Of a stretch of DNA of 64,000 nucleotides, positions 7,957-16,864 are shown in pieces. Below the pieces are notes generated by a model. That model was not told the origin of the DNA. It saw nothing but the letters and a program-made list of their open reading frames with translations, and ran no database searches. How positions within the stretch are numbered: the stretch's first letter is position 1; every line of letters starts with the position of its first letter. The position numbers and the translations under genes were made by a program. Source of the DNA: Cohnella lubricantis (GTDB lineage: Bacteria > Bacillota > Bacilli > Paenibacillales > Paenibacillaceae); NCBI RefSeq assembly GCF_014212015.1, contig NZ_JACJVN010000016.1, positions 1 through 64,000 on the forward strand, written 5' to 3'.

Positions 7957-9153
7957 TTACGGATTGGCCGATGCGGAAGGCGATGCGCTTGGCGATGCAG
8001 ACGGCTCCGCCGATGCGCTGGCCGAAGGCGCTGGCGTCTCTTCAGCCGCTGTAGCGTCTTCCTTGGTCAGATAGTTCTTGTAGCCGAGCTCCTTCTTCGC
8101 CTCATCCATCCAATCGGCAGCACCTGCGTTGATTTGCTCGTCGAGGTACTGGCCTTTCACTTCCGCTTTAGCTTCTTCATAAGTCGGAATAACGGCCTCC
8201 TTATGGTCGGTCACTTTGAGAATAACGTAGCCGATCGACGATTCCACGACGTCGGTCATCTCGCCCTTATTCAGAGCGAATACTGCTGCCTCCACCGTCT
8301 CGTCGCCCAGCTGGCCCTTGCCGAAGTAGCCGAGGTCGCCTCCGTTCTCCTTCGTCGTCGTGTCGAGCGACTTCTCCTTCGCGAGCTTCGCGAAGTCAGC
8401 GCCTTGCTTCAACTGCTTCAGAACGTCTTCCGCTTCTTCCTTCGTCTCCAGTACGATCTGGGACGCTTGAACCTGCTCAGGGCTGGTTGCGAAGGCATCT
8501 TTGTTGTTATTGTAATATTCCTGCAGTTGTTCGTCCGTCGGAGCCAGCTTCTGTTCGAAAACAAGACGGAGCTCCAGCTGCGGTACGAGCTGCGATGCTT
8601 TGTAAGAATCCAGCGTCATGCCGCTTGATACGAGCGCTTGTTCAAAGTCGGCATCGGTGGCAAAGCCATACTGCTTCTCAACCTGCTTCAGCATCGCGTC
8701 AATGTCGGCGTCGGACACTTCCTTGCCTGTCTTCTCCGCCTCAATGCTGATCATCTTCAGCATCATCAAATTATCGAGCGTTGCGCCCAACTGCTCGTCG
8801 CCCATCGTCTTCTGCATCTCATCGTACAGCTCGGCTTTCGTAATCTCCTGGCCGTCCAGCTCGCCGACCGCTCCGTTCATCGTGTTGCCGCTCGATTCGC
8901 GGACGAGCACCACGATCAGCGCGATGATCGCGATGACGGAGACGATCATCCAAGGCCACGCCTTCATCGGCTGTTTCGCTGGTTGAACGGGAGTTGCTGC
9001 GGCTGGCTGTTCTTCTTCCGTATGATTCACCAAGGCTGCCTCTTCAACGGGCTCGCGCTGCGCCTCCTCAGCTGTAGCTTCAACAGGCTTGTCCGCTGTG
9101 TTCAGCTCTTCGGACTGGTTCAATTCCAATGGATCTTTCTGAGATTCGCTCAT
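7957..9153 (-). CDS. prsA: Membrane-anchored PrsA-like peptidyl-prolyl isomerase
   Basis: 398 residues. An acidic, disordered cytoplasmic stretch (1-60) precedes one transmembrane helix (about 66-84), a SurA-N/PrsA-type chaperone region (95-220) and a parvulin PPIase domain (about 225-320) with the hallmark NGGDLGYFGKGQL loop. The tail (365-398) is Pro/Ala/Ser-rich. It should help fold proteins outside the membrane. Classic PrsA is a lipoprotein; this protein has no lipobox Cys and is anchored by a helix instead. It is a single gene, with terminators on both sides. Confidence 0.85.
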   Translation of the reverse strand: MSESQKDPLELNQSEELNTADKPVEATAEEAQREPVEEAALVNHTEEEQPAAATPVQPAKQPMKAWPWMIVSVIAIIALIVVLVRESSGNTMNGAVGELDGQEITKAELYDEMQKTMGDEQLGATLDNLMMLKMISIEAEKTGKEVSDADIDAMLKQVEKQYGFATDADFEQALVSSGMTLDSYKASQLVPQLELRLVFEQKLAPTDEQLQEYYNNNKDAFATSPEQVQASQIVLETKEEAEDVLKQLKQGADFAKLAKEKSLDTTTKENGGDLGYFGKGQLGDETVEAAVFALNKGEMTDVVESSIGYVILKVTDHKEAVIPTYEEAKAEVKGQYLDEQINAGAADWMDEAKKELGYKNYLTKEDATAAEETPAPSASASAEPSASPSASPSASANP

Positions 9154-9229
9154 GCTAATAATGTCCCCCTCATGTAATGAAAAAGCTCATTGTTCCACTA
9201 TATCAAATTCTCCGCAGATTACCTTAATA

Positions 9230-9266
9230 TAACCTAAAAAATAAAAAGCGGACAGAATCCGCTTTT
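9230..9266 (-). terminator. Terminator of the ggt-amidase-FAH operon
   Basis: Stem AAAAGCGGA/TCCGCTTTT (9244-9252 with 9258-9266) with a 5-base loop is followed by TATTTTTT on the minus strand, just after the stop of the FAH-family gene. Confidence 0.85.
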
Positions 9267-9274
9267 GCTTGTCC

Positions 9275-10135
9275 CTATTTGACCGCAGAATTCGCAAGCG
9301 ACGCGAAGCCGGTGATTCGGCATTCGACGACATCGCCCGGCGAGATGACGACTGATCCCGGGGTCCCCGTCAGGATAATGTCGCCTGGCAGCAGCGTCAT
9401 GACCTTTGACAGGAAGGATATGATGTAGGGAGGGCTATAGAGCATTCGGGATACAACGCTGCGATGCTTGATCGATCCGTTGAGCACCGTCTCCACCTCC
9501 AAGTCCTCCCAGGACGGCAGTTCATCGGGCGACAGGAGCTGCGATCCAATGCTGCAGAACGTGTCGAACGATTTGGCTCGGTACATATATCTCGGATTCT
9601 CGGCCAGGATGTCGGCGGCGGTCATGTCAAGCGAGCAAGCAAATCCGGCTATGGCAGCTGGGGCATCGGCTTCCGATACGTTTCGGCACCGCTTCCCGAT
9701 CACGATCGCCAGCTCCGCTTCCGCCGTCACTTTCGCGGACTGCTCCGGCAGCCTGATGACTTCACCGGGCCCGATGAGGCTCGTGTCGGGCTTGGCGAAC
9801 AAGACCGGGTCGGCGTTTTCGCGGTTGCCCTTCATCTCAGCCAGCTTCTCGATATAGTTCATGCCGACACCGATGATCTTGCGCGGCTGTCGAAGCAACG
9901 GAGCCGGCGTCGCAGCCGAGAAGGGAACCGCGTCGTATGCCTCCAACCGCTGCGCTCCGCCCTGTCTAACCCATTCGCGCAGCTGGTCCCACTGGCCGTT
10001 CTCGATCATCTCGTGCAATATGCAGCTCCACCCGGCGCTCTCTTGCTCCTGAATGGCCGCTACCGGTACATAGCCGCTGCGCGTCTCGATCGCCGCCGTC
10101 TCCCGCCCGTTCCATACGATCGCCGCCGCTCTCAT
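9275..10135 (-). CDS. Fumarylacetoacetate hydrolase family protein
   Basis: 286 residues. The FAH fold is marked by VGMNY (90-94), the acidic metal-binding pair Glu139/Glu141 in AEAELAIVIGK, and the C-terminal LLPGDIILTGTPGSV block. Family members hydrolyse or isomerise acylpyruvates and related 2,4-diketo acids with Mg or Mn. The N-terminal 75 residues match the usual FAH-family extension. Start ATG 10135 overlaps the amidase stop by four bases (ATGA); the longer frame upstream of it lies inside the amidase gene. It is the last gene of a three-gene operon with ggt and an amidase. The substrate is unknown. Confidence 0.85.
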   Translation of the reverse strand: MRAAAIVWNGRETAAIETRSGYVPVAAIQEQESAGWSCILHEMIENGQWDQLREWVRQGGAQRLEAYDAVPFSAATPAPLLRQPRKIIGVGMNYIEKLAEMKGNRENADPVLFAKPDTSLIGPGEVIRLPEQSAKVTAEAELAIVIGKRCRNVSEADAPAAIAGFACSLDMTAADILAENPRYMYRAKSFDTFCSIGSQLLSPDELPSWEDLEVETVLNGSIKHRSVVSRMLYSPPYIISFLSKVMTLLPGDIILTGTPGSVVISPGDVVECRITGFASLANSAVK

Positions 10136-11319
10136 GGCTGTCTCTCCCGTTCTCCGAACCTGCTGTTGATCCAGTTCAGCAGCGCCAAGTCCCGGCCGGG
10201 ACCGGCGATGAAGCTGAGCCCGATCGGATACCCCGACTTCGAGACGAAGGGAATGGTAACTTGCGGCAATCCCGCGAGGCCCGCGATGCAAGTCAGCTTC
10301 ATCGTTCGGGAACGCTGAAGCTCAGCCTCTTCTCCGGCCATTCCCAGCGGCGGCGCTTCGCCCGCTGCCGTCGGCACGGACAGCAGCTTGTGACGGCCAA
10401 GCAGGGAGACTACGCCTTGGGCAATCTGTCGCTTAATAACATGCAATTCGTTCAGTTTAGAGCCATCCAGCGTGCTGGCCCATTCGAATCGCTCGGCGAT
10501 CCCCGGCCCGAATGCCGGCTTCGTCTCGCGCACCCACGCTCCGTGCTCGCGCCAGATCTCAATGCCCTGAATCTCGCGGAACAACGCTGCCCATGCGTTC
10601 AAGCCTTCCTTCGGCCAATTCGGCTTCGCGACTCGCGCGTGCGCAGCTAGAGAACGAAGGTGCTCCTCCAGAACTTGGCCGGCTTCCGGCTCCGCCAGCG
10701 TCCACGCTTCCTCTGGCTGTAGAACCTCCTCGAATGCTTCGCCTTCATCGGCTATCGTCTGGCTGTCGAGCAGGACCTTGCCCACTTGCAGCAGCGTCTT
10801 CGCATCCCGGCTCATCCAGCCGACCGTATCGAAGCTGTCCGCCAGCTTAATGACGCCTTCCGCGGATACCGCGCCGTGTGTCGGCCGGAAGCCGAACAGC
10901 CCGCAATAAGAAGAAGGAACGCGCACCGATCCGCCGGTATCGGTTCCGAGCGCGAAGTCCGCATCGCCCGCCGCGACCGCTGATGCAGACCCGCTGGAGG
11001 AGCCGCCTGGGATGCGGCCAATCGCCTTCGGATTGACGGGCGTGCCGTAGTGATAGTTCTCGCCGAGCAGACTGTACATAATCTCGTCCGTCACCGTCGC
11101 GCCGCGCAGCCTGGCGCCGCTGCGGATCAGCAGCTCGACGGCATGCGCATGGCGGCTGGCCGGCGGATGGGTTCGATGCCAATCCGGATTGCCGGCAGTA
11201 TTCGTATGGCCTTTGATCTGGAAGACATCCTTCACAGCGAACGTTAACTCGTCAAGATTGCCCTTCGCTTCCGGTTCAACCGTCAAATCCTTGCGGATAT
11301 ACGCATTCTGTGCGAACAT
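10132..11319 (-). CDS. Amidase-signature family amidohydrolase
   Basis: 395 residues. The Ser-cisSer-Lys triad is visible: Lys30 in FAVKDVF, the cis-Ser in GGSSSGSA (105-112) and nucleophile Ser131 in GTDTGGSVRVPS. It is shorter than GatA (about 485) and lacks gatC/gatB neighbours, so a free amidase acting on a small amide is more likely than the tRNA amidotransferase subunit. Start ATG 11319 has AGGAGG with a 5-base spacer; 54 further in-frame codons upstream overlap ggt and are not used. It begins 19 bases after ggt and overlaps the next gene by four bases. Confidence 0.88.
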   Translation of the reverse strand: MFAQNAYIRKDLTVEPEAKGNLDELTFAVKDVFQIKGHTNTAGNPDWHRTHPPASRHAHAVELLIRSGARLRGATVTDEIMYSLLGENYHYGTPVNPKAIGRIPGGSSSGSASAVAAGDADFALGTDTGGSVRVPSSYCGLFGFRPTHGAVSAEGVIKLADSFDTVGWMSRDAKTLLQVGKVLLDSQTIADEGEAFEEVLQPEEAWTLAEPEAGQVLEEHLRSLAAHARVAKPNWPKEGLNAWAALFREIQGIEIWREHGAWVRETKPAFGPGIAERFEWASTLDGSKLNELHVIKRQIAQGVVSLLGRHKLLSVPTAAGEAPPLGMAGEEAELQRSRTMKLTCIAGLAGLPQVTIPFVSKSGYPIGLSFIAGPGRDLALLNWINSRFGERERQP

Positions 11320-11338
11320 GTCGGCCTCCTCTCCCTTC

Positions 11339-12946
11339 TTACCATCCATACGCGGCGCCATCGCAGCGGGGATCGGTTCCGCCGGAGCGGAAGCCGTTCT
11401 CTTCCATTCGGATCGCATGCGCATGGCCGACAATCCCGTCATAACCGCCAACCGTTCGCACGGCATGCCCAGCTCTTGCAAGCCTCTCGATCGTCTCCGG
11501 CAGCATTCGATTCTCTACCTTCAATTCCTGTGTCAGTTCCCCCCATGTTCTTCCCCACACCCAGCGCGGTTCGGACACCGCCTGCTGCGGATTCATGCCG
11601 AAGTCGACCATTCGGGTCAGCAGCGCCGTCTGCGTCTGCGGCTGCCCTTCTCCTCCTTGCGTGCCGTAGAGCAAGTAAGGCCGGCCGTCTCTGCACGCCA
11701 TCGCCGGCATGAGGGTGTGGAACGTGCGCTTGTTCGGCTCCAGCCGATTGACGTGCTTGGGATCGAGCGAGAAGAAGGAGCCGCGATTCTGCAGCAGGAT
11801 GCCGGTCTCTCCCGCCGTCACTGCGGACCCGAATTCGAAGTATAGACTTTGGATGAACGATACCGCGTTGCCGTCTTCATCCACCACTGCTGCATAAGCA
11901 GTGTCGCTTCCAACCGGCAGGGTGCCGGCGTCTAACGCTCGGTTAGGATCGATCGCTCCCGCAAGCTCGGCCGCGTACTCCTTGCTAAGCAATCGTTCCA
12001 GCGGCACTTGAGAAAACGCGGGATCTGTCAAGTAACGATCGCGGTCCAGGAAGCTTAGCTTCAAAGCTTCGATCATCAGGTGATAGTAGTCGAACGTGCC
12101 GTGGCCCGCCGCTTGGAGGTCGAAGCGCTCCAGCGCTTGCAGCGCCATTATGCCCGTGAAGCCTTGCGAGTTCGGCGGTACTTGGTACAAGTCGACCCCC
12201 CGGTAGCTGCCGCGAATCGGCTCTGCCCAGAAGCCCGCATGATCTGCAAAATCATTCAGCGTCAGCAAGCCTCCGCGCTCGGCGAGATCGTCCGTGATCG
12301 CCTTGGCAATCTCGCCTTTGTAGAAGGCGTCCCGCCCCTTCGCCGCCAGCAGGCGCAAGCTCTCGCCTAGCTGCCGCTGCTTGAATCGGCTGCCGACCGT
12401 CGGCACACTGCCGCCGGGAAGATAGATGGCCGCTGTACTTGGCTCAGTCCGAAGCACGTCCATCCGGCTGGCTGTATTGTCGTGCTGATCCGGCGACACT
12501 GGAAAGCCATCCAACGCGTAGCCGATCGCTGGCTCCAGCACATCGGCAAGCGTCAACCTCCCGTATTGCTTCAAGATGGCGTCCCATCCGTCCGCCATGC
12601 CGGGTACTGTCAGCGCGCTGCGCACGCCGCGCCGGGGAATGGCAGCTTCGGATTCGGCTTCGGCCGCGAAGCGGTCGCGGGTCGCGAGCCTTCCCGAACG
12701 GCCGCTGGCATTGTATGCGCGGACCGAGCCTTCGCCGCTGCAATACGTGAGCCAGAAGGCGTCGCCGCCAAGCCCGGTCATATGCGGATAGACGACGGCA
12801 AGACAGGCGCTCACCGCTACGGCGGCATCGAACGCGTTGCCCCCTCTCTGCAGCATCTTCGCACCCGCAGCCGAAGCCAGATGGTGCGGACTGACCACCA
12901 TCGTCTTCGCGCCGATCGCGGGTTTGTGGATCGATTGGCCGGACAT
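11339..12946 (-). CDS. ggt: Gamma-glutamyltransferase family protein, cytosolic (YwrD-like)
   Basis: 535 residues. Family members self-cleave before a Thr that then acts as nucleophile; the candidate is Thr349 in GSDTAYAAVVDEDGN. GGNAFDAAVA (residues 35-44) and GTQGGEGQPQTQ are family signatures. No signal peptide is seen, unlike secreted Ggt, so it is likely cytosolic like YwrD. It could hydrolyse gamma-glutamyl amides or a related acyl-amide. Start ATG 12946 has GGAGGG 6 bases upstream; GTG lies one codon earlier. It is first in an operon with an amidase and an FAH-family enzyme, suggesting a catabolic route for a glutamyl-conjugated or amide compound (inference). Confidence 0.88.
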   Translation of the reverse strand: MSGQSIHKPAIGAKTMVVSPHHLASAAGAKMLQRGGNAFDAAVAVSACLAVVYPHMTGLGGDAFWLTYCSGEGSVRAYNASGRSGRLATRDRFAAEAESEAAIPRRGVRSALTVPGMADGWDAILKQYGRLTLADVLEPAIGYALDGFPVSPDQHDNTASRMDVLRTEPSTAAIYLPGGSVPTVGSRFKQRQLGESLRLLAAKGRDAFYKGEIAKAITDDLAERGGLLTLNDFADHAGFWAEPIRGSYRGVDLYQVPPNSQGFTGIMALQALERFDLQAAGHGTFDYYHLMIEALKLSFLDRDRYLTDPAFSQVPLERLLSKEYAAELAGAIDPNRALDAGTLPVGSDTAYAAVVDEDGNAVSFIQSLYFEFGSAVTAGETGILLQNRGSFFSLDPKHVNRLEPNKRTFHTLMPAMACRDGRPYLLYGTQGGEGQPQTQTALLTRMVDFGMNPQQAVSEPRWVWGRTWGELTQELKVENRMLPETIERLARAGHAVRTVGGYDGIVGHAHAIRMEENGFRSGGTDPRCDGAAYGW

Positions 12947-13233
12947 CACATTCCCTCCTCATGACAGTGCGAGCGCCATCGTTCGTTTTAAGTGCTAATA
13001 AGGTAATCCTACTGTAATTAACGAGCTTTGGAGGGTCAATTGATCTGAGAGCAGATTTGCATGATCACGAATGTAAGCGATTTCATCTATTTCCGTGAAC
13101 AAAGAATATACCAGAGAAAGCGGCCTCTATTTTATTCGTTGGAATGATTTTGCGGTGACGAATGCTTGGTAAATATATCTTAATTGTGATAATATGTATA
13201 ATACAACTTACTGAACATGAACGGAGACTCCAC

Positions 13234-14577
13234 ATGCGAATCATGCATAATCTTCTCGGATTGAACAGTTCAAACATTGCAAATAGAACAAATGGCAAAG
13301 CGTCCAAAGCATCCGAGAAGCTTGCTTCCGGACTAAGAATAAACAGAGCGGCAGACGATGCAGCCGGACTTTCCGTCTCGGAAAGCATGCGAGCGAAAAT
13401 TAGAGGTCTGAATCAAGCGGAGCGAAATGTCCGGGATGGAATTGCGCTCTTCGACGTTGGAGACGGCGCTTTGGATGAAGTCTCAAATATGCTTGTTCGC
13501 ATGAAAGAACTAGCGGTTCAAGGATGTAATGACACGCTTTCAGATTCAGATCGACAAGCATTGAGATTGGAATCGGACAAGCTCGTCAATCAGATAGATG
13601 CGATAAGCAACGATACTGATTTTAATACTTTTAAGATATTTCAGCCCGGCGATCCTGTAACCAAGACGATAACCGTAAATCAATCTGTTGGTGCCTTGAT
13701 ATCTAATTACTCCATCGAAAACCCCACGATAAAAAACATCATCGATCATGCCTCTGTAAACGTAGCCGATGTTCAAAATTTTGATATCACCACAAGCGAC
13801 GGAACAGACATGACAATCTCATTCGATTTAGGCAAGGCCATAAAGGATAATGTTGACCCGAACTTTGATAGTTTTGCGCATAATATGTATGAGGCTGACG
13901 GTACGATTACTCAAGCTAACAAAGACAAATTCTTAGACGAATTTGTCAAAGGCTTGCAAGCTGGATTTGATGCCCAAATGTCGCCATCCATCAACATAGG
14001 CGGACATTATGATGCTAACGACAAGATGGTGCTTACCTTCGAAAATATAGCAGACATATCAATGTATTGCGATACGGCATCCAGCCAAAGTTTCGGACAC
14101 GGTTTTTTGCACAGCATGTTTGACTCTAACAGTTTTCAACAAAGTACAACGGCATCAACCACTACCATAACGGAATATGAGAAGAAACGTCTCCATGTTC
14201 AGATGGGAGGACAAATTGAAGAGGGTAAAGACTTGGAATGGGATGCATTAAGTTCGCAAATCTTAGGGGTCGATGATCTAGATTTAAGTACGAGGGCAGG
14301 GTCTCAAGAGGCTTTGGACAAATGCGATAAGGCGATGTCATTTGTCGTTAACATTCGGACAACGATGGGCGCTTACACCAATCAACTGGAGCATTCCATG
14401 AACTATGTCAATAACTACAACGAGAACCTTACATCCTCAGAGTCCAGAATAAGGGATACCGATATGGCCAATGAAATGATGGAGTTTACGAAAAACAATA
14501 TTCTTACTCAAACTGCCCAAGCAATGCTTAGCCAAGCGAACCAAACACCTCAATCGATCTTGCAATTATTGAAATAA
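13234..14577 (+). CDS. hag: Flagellin
   Basis: 447 residues. The N-terminal D0/D1 region (1-140, with LASGLRINRAADDAAGLS) and C-terminal D1/D0 region (350-447, ESRIRDTDMANEMMEFTKNNIL...ILQLLK) are typical of flagellins that polymerise into the filament. The middle (about 145-345) is variable and unlike standard Bacillus flagellin. It contains three cysteines (Cys98, Cys279, Cys364), which is rare in flagellins. Start ATG 13234 has GGAGA 7 bases upstream. The gene is clearly AT-richer than its neighbours and stands alone next to IS remnants, so transfer or rapid divergence is possible. No sigma-D consensus is convincing upstream. Confidence 0.92.
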   Translation: MRIMHNLLGLNSSNIANRTNGKASKASEKLASGLRINRAADDAAGLSVSESMRAKIRGLNQAERNVRDGIALFDVGDGALDEVSNMLVRMKELAVQGCNDTLSDSDRQALRLESDKLVNQIDAISNDTDFNTFKIFQPGDPVTKTITVNQSVGALISNYSIENPTIKNIIDHASVNVADVQNFDITTSDGTDMTISFDLGKAIKDNVDPNFDSFAHNMYEADGTITQANKDKFLDEFVKGLQAGFDAQMSPSINIGGHYDANDKMVLTFENIADISMYCDTASSQSFGHGFLHSMFDSNSFQQSTTASTTTITEYEKKRLHVQMGGQIEEGKDLEWDALSSQILGVDDLDLSTRAGSQEALDKCDKAMSFVVNIRTTMGAYTNQLEHSMNYVNNYNENLTSSESRIRDTDMANEMMEFTKNNILTQTAQAMLSQANQTPQSILQLLK

Positions 14578-14664
14578 CGTCGATTACCCTTCATCATAAT
14601 GGGGATCTCTAAAAGTTTGCTCACTTTAAGAACAACTCACCTAAGAAAATGGTTTTTAATTGAA

Positions 14665-14712
14665 AGATAGCGGCGTCAGGGTACTATCCCTGCGCCGCTA
14701 TTTCACGTTTTT
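14665..14712 (+). terminator. Terminator after flagellin
   Basis: A long hairpin (GATAGCGGCG..CAGGG, six-base loop, CCCTG..CGCCGCTATTTC) ends in GTTTTT on the plus strand, about 90 bases after the flagellin stop. It touches the end of the adjacent IS1182 remnant, so it could also be element-derived. Confidence 0.7.
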
Positions 14713-15195
14713 GGTCCATTGCTGCTTTCTCAAGCAGAAAGCGGCGGAATCCCCGGTTGTTCTTTATTAGCCCAAATAAACTCTCCGGTTCGATCATCCG
14801 ATAACTCATGGCCTTCCTCACTGCGAAGCTTCTCTCGCACCTGGTTTGTAGTGTATATACCTCAGACTGACGCTAATCTCTCGATTCCCAGCCGCTCTCG
14901 TACAGTCGCTCTTGAACGGCAGCCCTCGCAGTTCTCGCTTCGATAATGCCGGCCTCGCCTGCTGCTTCACGGCGGCTTTGCCCCAAACGATCGAATTACG
15001 ATTGGCGTTTGCCTCGCTTGGTGCCGTCCACAAAATAGTGATCTAACTTCACATAGCCTGATTCCACAAGAAGTTGGAGAACAGAGGTGAAGACGCTTCG
15101 AGGATAGACTTCATCCGCCCTGAACGGAACCGGTTGATGGTGCGAAAGTCCAGCCGTTGCCTGCCGGCAATCCACATGAACATAACGTTTACTCT
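14700..15195 (-). mobile_element. Decayed IS1182-family transposase remnant
   Basis: Read on the minus strand in changing frames, the stretch carries IS1182 transposase pieces: GRQRLDFRTINRFRS, then YVKLDHYFVDGTK, then EANANRNSIVWGKAA after a frameshift, and near the end the C-terminal IEPESLFGLIKNNRGFRRF block. The usual helix after RRFLL is missing and the text jumps to KAAMDQKRE, so there is an internal deletion as well as frameshifts. No intact frame remains; it is not active. Confidence 0.75.
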
Positions 15196-15244
15196 TTTGC
15201 GTTTGAATGGTAATTTTTCTTTAAACGGCGATACAAAAAAAAGG

Positions 15245-15360
15245 GCATGTATCTCCTGTATAGGAGCGAAGCGTTTGCCTTTACCGACGTGAAATCCCCT
15301 TGTTATGGGTTCAAATTCAAATTTCACGGCGGCAACAGCAACCGGAAGGAGATACATGCT
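15245..15360. repeat. Nested inverted repeat, 116 bp
   Basis: Exact 12-bp arms (GCATGTATCTCC at 15245-15256 and its complement at 15349-15360) enclose a second pair, CCGACGTGAAAT and ATTTCACGGCGG, matching at 11 of 12 bases. The whole could fold into a long imperfect hairpin. It could be a miniature element, a structured RNA or a relic of the neighbouring IS. No gene in it is credible. Confidence 0.6.
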
Positions 15361-15465
15361 CTCAAAATTTAATCGCTATTCAAGAAGTAGGGGCCATCCC
15401 TAAGTCATCTATGCTTTGAGACAGGTGAAATAATAAAAACCTGTTACTGTAAGGGGAGCTTTTTT

Positions 15466-15917
15466 ATGTCCATAAAAGAACATACAGCTTCAGAAAAATA
15501 CGCTATCATTCAGGAGATCGAACATGGTTGTATTGGTGTTAAAGCTGCCATTAACAAGTTCGGTATCAGCAAATCAACTATCGCCAAATGGCGACGTCGT
15601 TATCGGGTGTACGGATATGAAGGACTAGAGGTTCGTACCCATAACCGCAGTTATTCCGCCGAACTTAAGCTTCAAGCGGTGAATCAGTTTCAGGTCAACA
15701 AGTATACGGATGGGTTGAGAAGTATGGAACTGGTGGCCAGGACGCTTTGCGGGACGGCAGAGGGCGTAAGAAGGCGCCAGATAAACCGCAAACGCGTACG
15801 GCCTTCGTACAATTGCAAGAAAAACTAAACGGCCTCAGTCCCATGGAATTCAGGACGAAGGCCGCTTAGCTGATTTTTAATTTTTGTACTGTCTACTTGA
15901 CGGGGTGCAGTTCACTT
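15466..15917 (+). mobile_element. Internally deleted IS3-family (IS150-type) element
   Basis: ORF 15466-15828 starts like IS150-type OrfA: an HTH of the transposase_8/InsJ kind (AAINKFGISKSTIAKWRRRY, residues 27-46) preceded by a good AGGGGAG site. After residue about 83 the frame shifts; in the next frame it continues as KYGTGGQDALRDGRGRKK. The text then jumps to LQEKLNGLSPMEFRTKAA, the usual C-terminus of OrfB. The right end near 15890-15915 resembles an IS3 terminal repeat (GTCTACTTGACGGGGTGCAG). Most of OrfB, including the DDE core, is missing, so it is inactive. Confidence 0.75.
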
Positions 15918-15962
15918 TTGGGACAGCCCCTTTTTTACGCTAATCCGTCACTCGTCCTTCTT

Positions 15963-16778
15963 TCACGAAACTTTGTGTTCGATGCGCAGCTTGTCGGCGA
16001 CCATCGCGATGAACTCGCTGTTCGTCGGCTTCGACTTGCTGATGTTGATCGTGTAGCCGAACAGATGGCTGATCGAATCGATGTTGCCGCGCGTCCAAGC
16101 GACTTCGATCGCATGGCGTATCGCGCGCTCGACGCGGCTAGGCGTCGTCTTGAACTTCTCGGCGATCGCTGGATACAGCGTCTTCGTGATGGCGCCAAGA
16201 ATCTCGATGTTGTTGTACACCATCGTGATCGCTTCGCGCAAATACTGATACCCCTTGATGTGTGCTGGAACGCCGATCTCGTGAATAATGCTCGTGATAT
16301 TGGCGTCCAGATTCTTCGGCTTGCCGATCGGAACGATATTCGAGCGGCTAGAGCCCATCGCAGAAGACGAAGATGTAGATGAAGTCGTCGATGTTGCCGT
16401 GCCAGCCAATTGGCGAATCCGGTTGGCGAGTACATCCATATCGAACGGCTTAAGTATGTAGTAGGAAGCTCCGAGTTGTACCGCTCGTTGCGTAATGTTC
16501 TCTTGACCAAATGCGGTCAGCATAATGATCTTCGGACTTGGGGTTAGATTCAGCTCGCGAAGCTTCTCCAGTACGCCAAGGCCGTCCAAATGAGGCATAA
16601 TGATATCCAAGATCATTACGTCCGGAACAATTCGATTTTCCTCCAATTGGCGGATGACTTCTTCTCCGTTGTACGCCACTCCGATGACCGTCATGTCATC
16701 CTGTTCTTCGATATACTCGGACAACAAGTTCGTGAATTCCCGGTTGTCGTCAGCCAGAAATACTTCAATCCGCTGCAA
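15963..16778 (-). CDS. spo0A: Sporulation response regulator Spo0A
   Basis: 271 residues. The receiver domain (1-120) has the acidic pocket Asp10/Asp11, phosphoacceptor Asp58 in VMILDIIMP, Thr88 and Lys110. A Ser/Thr-rich linker (127-143) leads to the Spo0A DNA-binding domain with recognition helix around [18 protein letters not shown]. Phosphorylated by the phosphorelay, it binds TGTCGAA boxes and switches on sporulation. The start is TTG at 16778 with GGGAGGA 6 bases upstream. The upstream region carries a sigma-H-like promoter and two perfect 0A boxes. It follows spoIVB, the usual order. Confidence 0.97.
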   Translation of the reverse strand: MQRIEVFLADDNREFTNLLSEYIEEQDDMTVIGVAYNGEEVIRQLEENRIVPDVMILDIIMPHLDGLGVLEKLRELNLTPSPKIIMLTAFGQENITQRAVQLGASYYILKPFDMDVLANRIRQLAGTATSTTSSTSSSSAMGSSRSNIVPIGKPKNLDANITSIIHEIGVPAHIKGYQYLREAITMVYNNIEILGAITKTLYPAIAEKFKTTPSRVERAIRHAIEVAWTRGNIDSISHLFGYTINISKSKPTNSEFIAMVADKLRIEHKVS

Positions 16779-16864
16779 GGCTGGTCCTCCCTTTCTGTTA
16801 CAAATAAGATGGGTTCGGTAATTGATAAGAACGCTCGAAGTCTCCAGACGTTCCTATGCTAACC

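Noticed and set aside
13083-13388. A 101-residue minus-strand frame across the flagellin start
   Set aside because: It runs antisense through the flagellin N-terminus and promoter region; no support.
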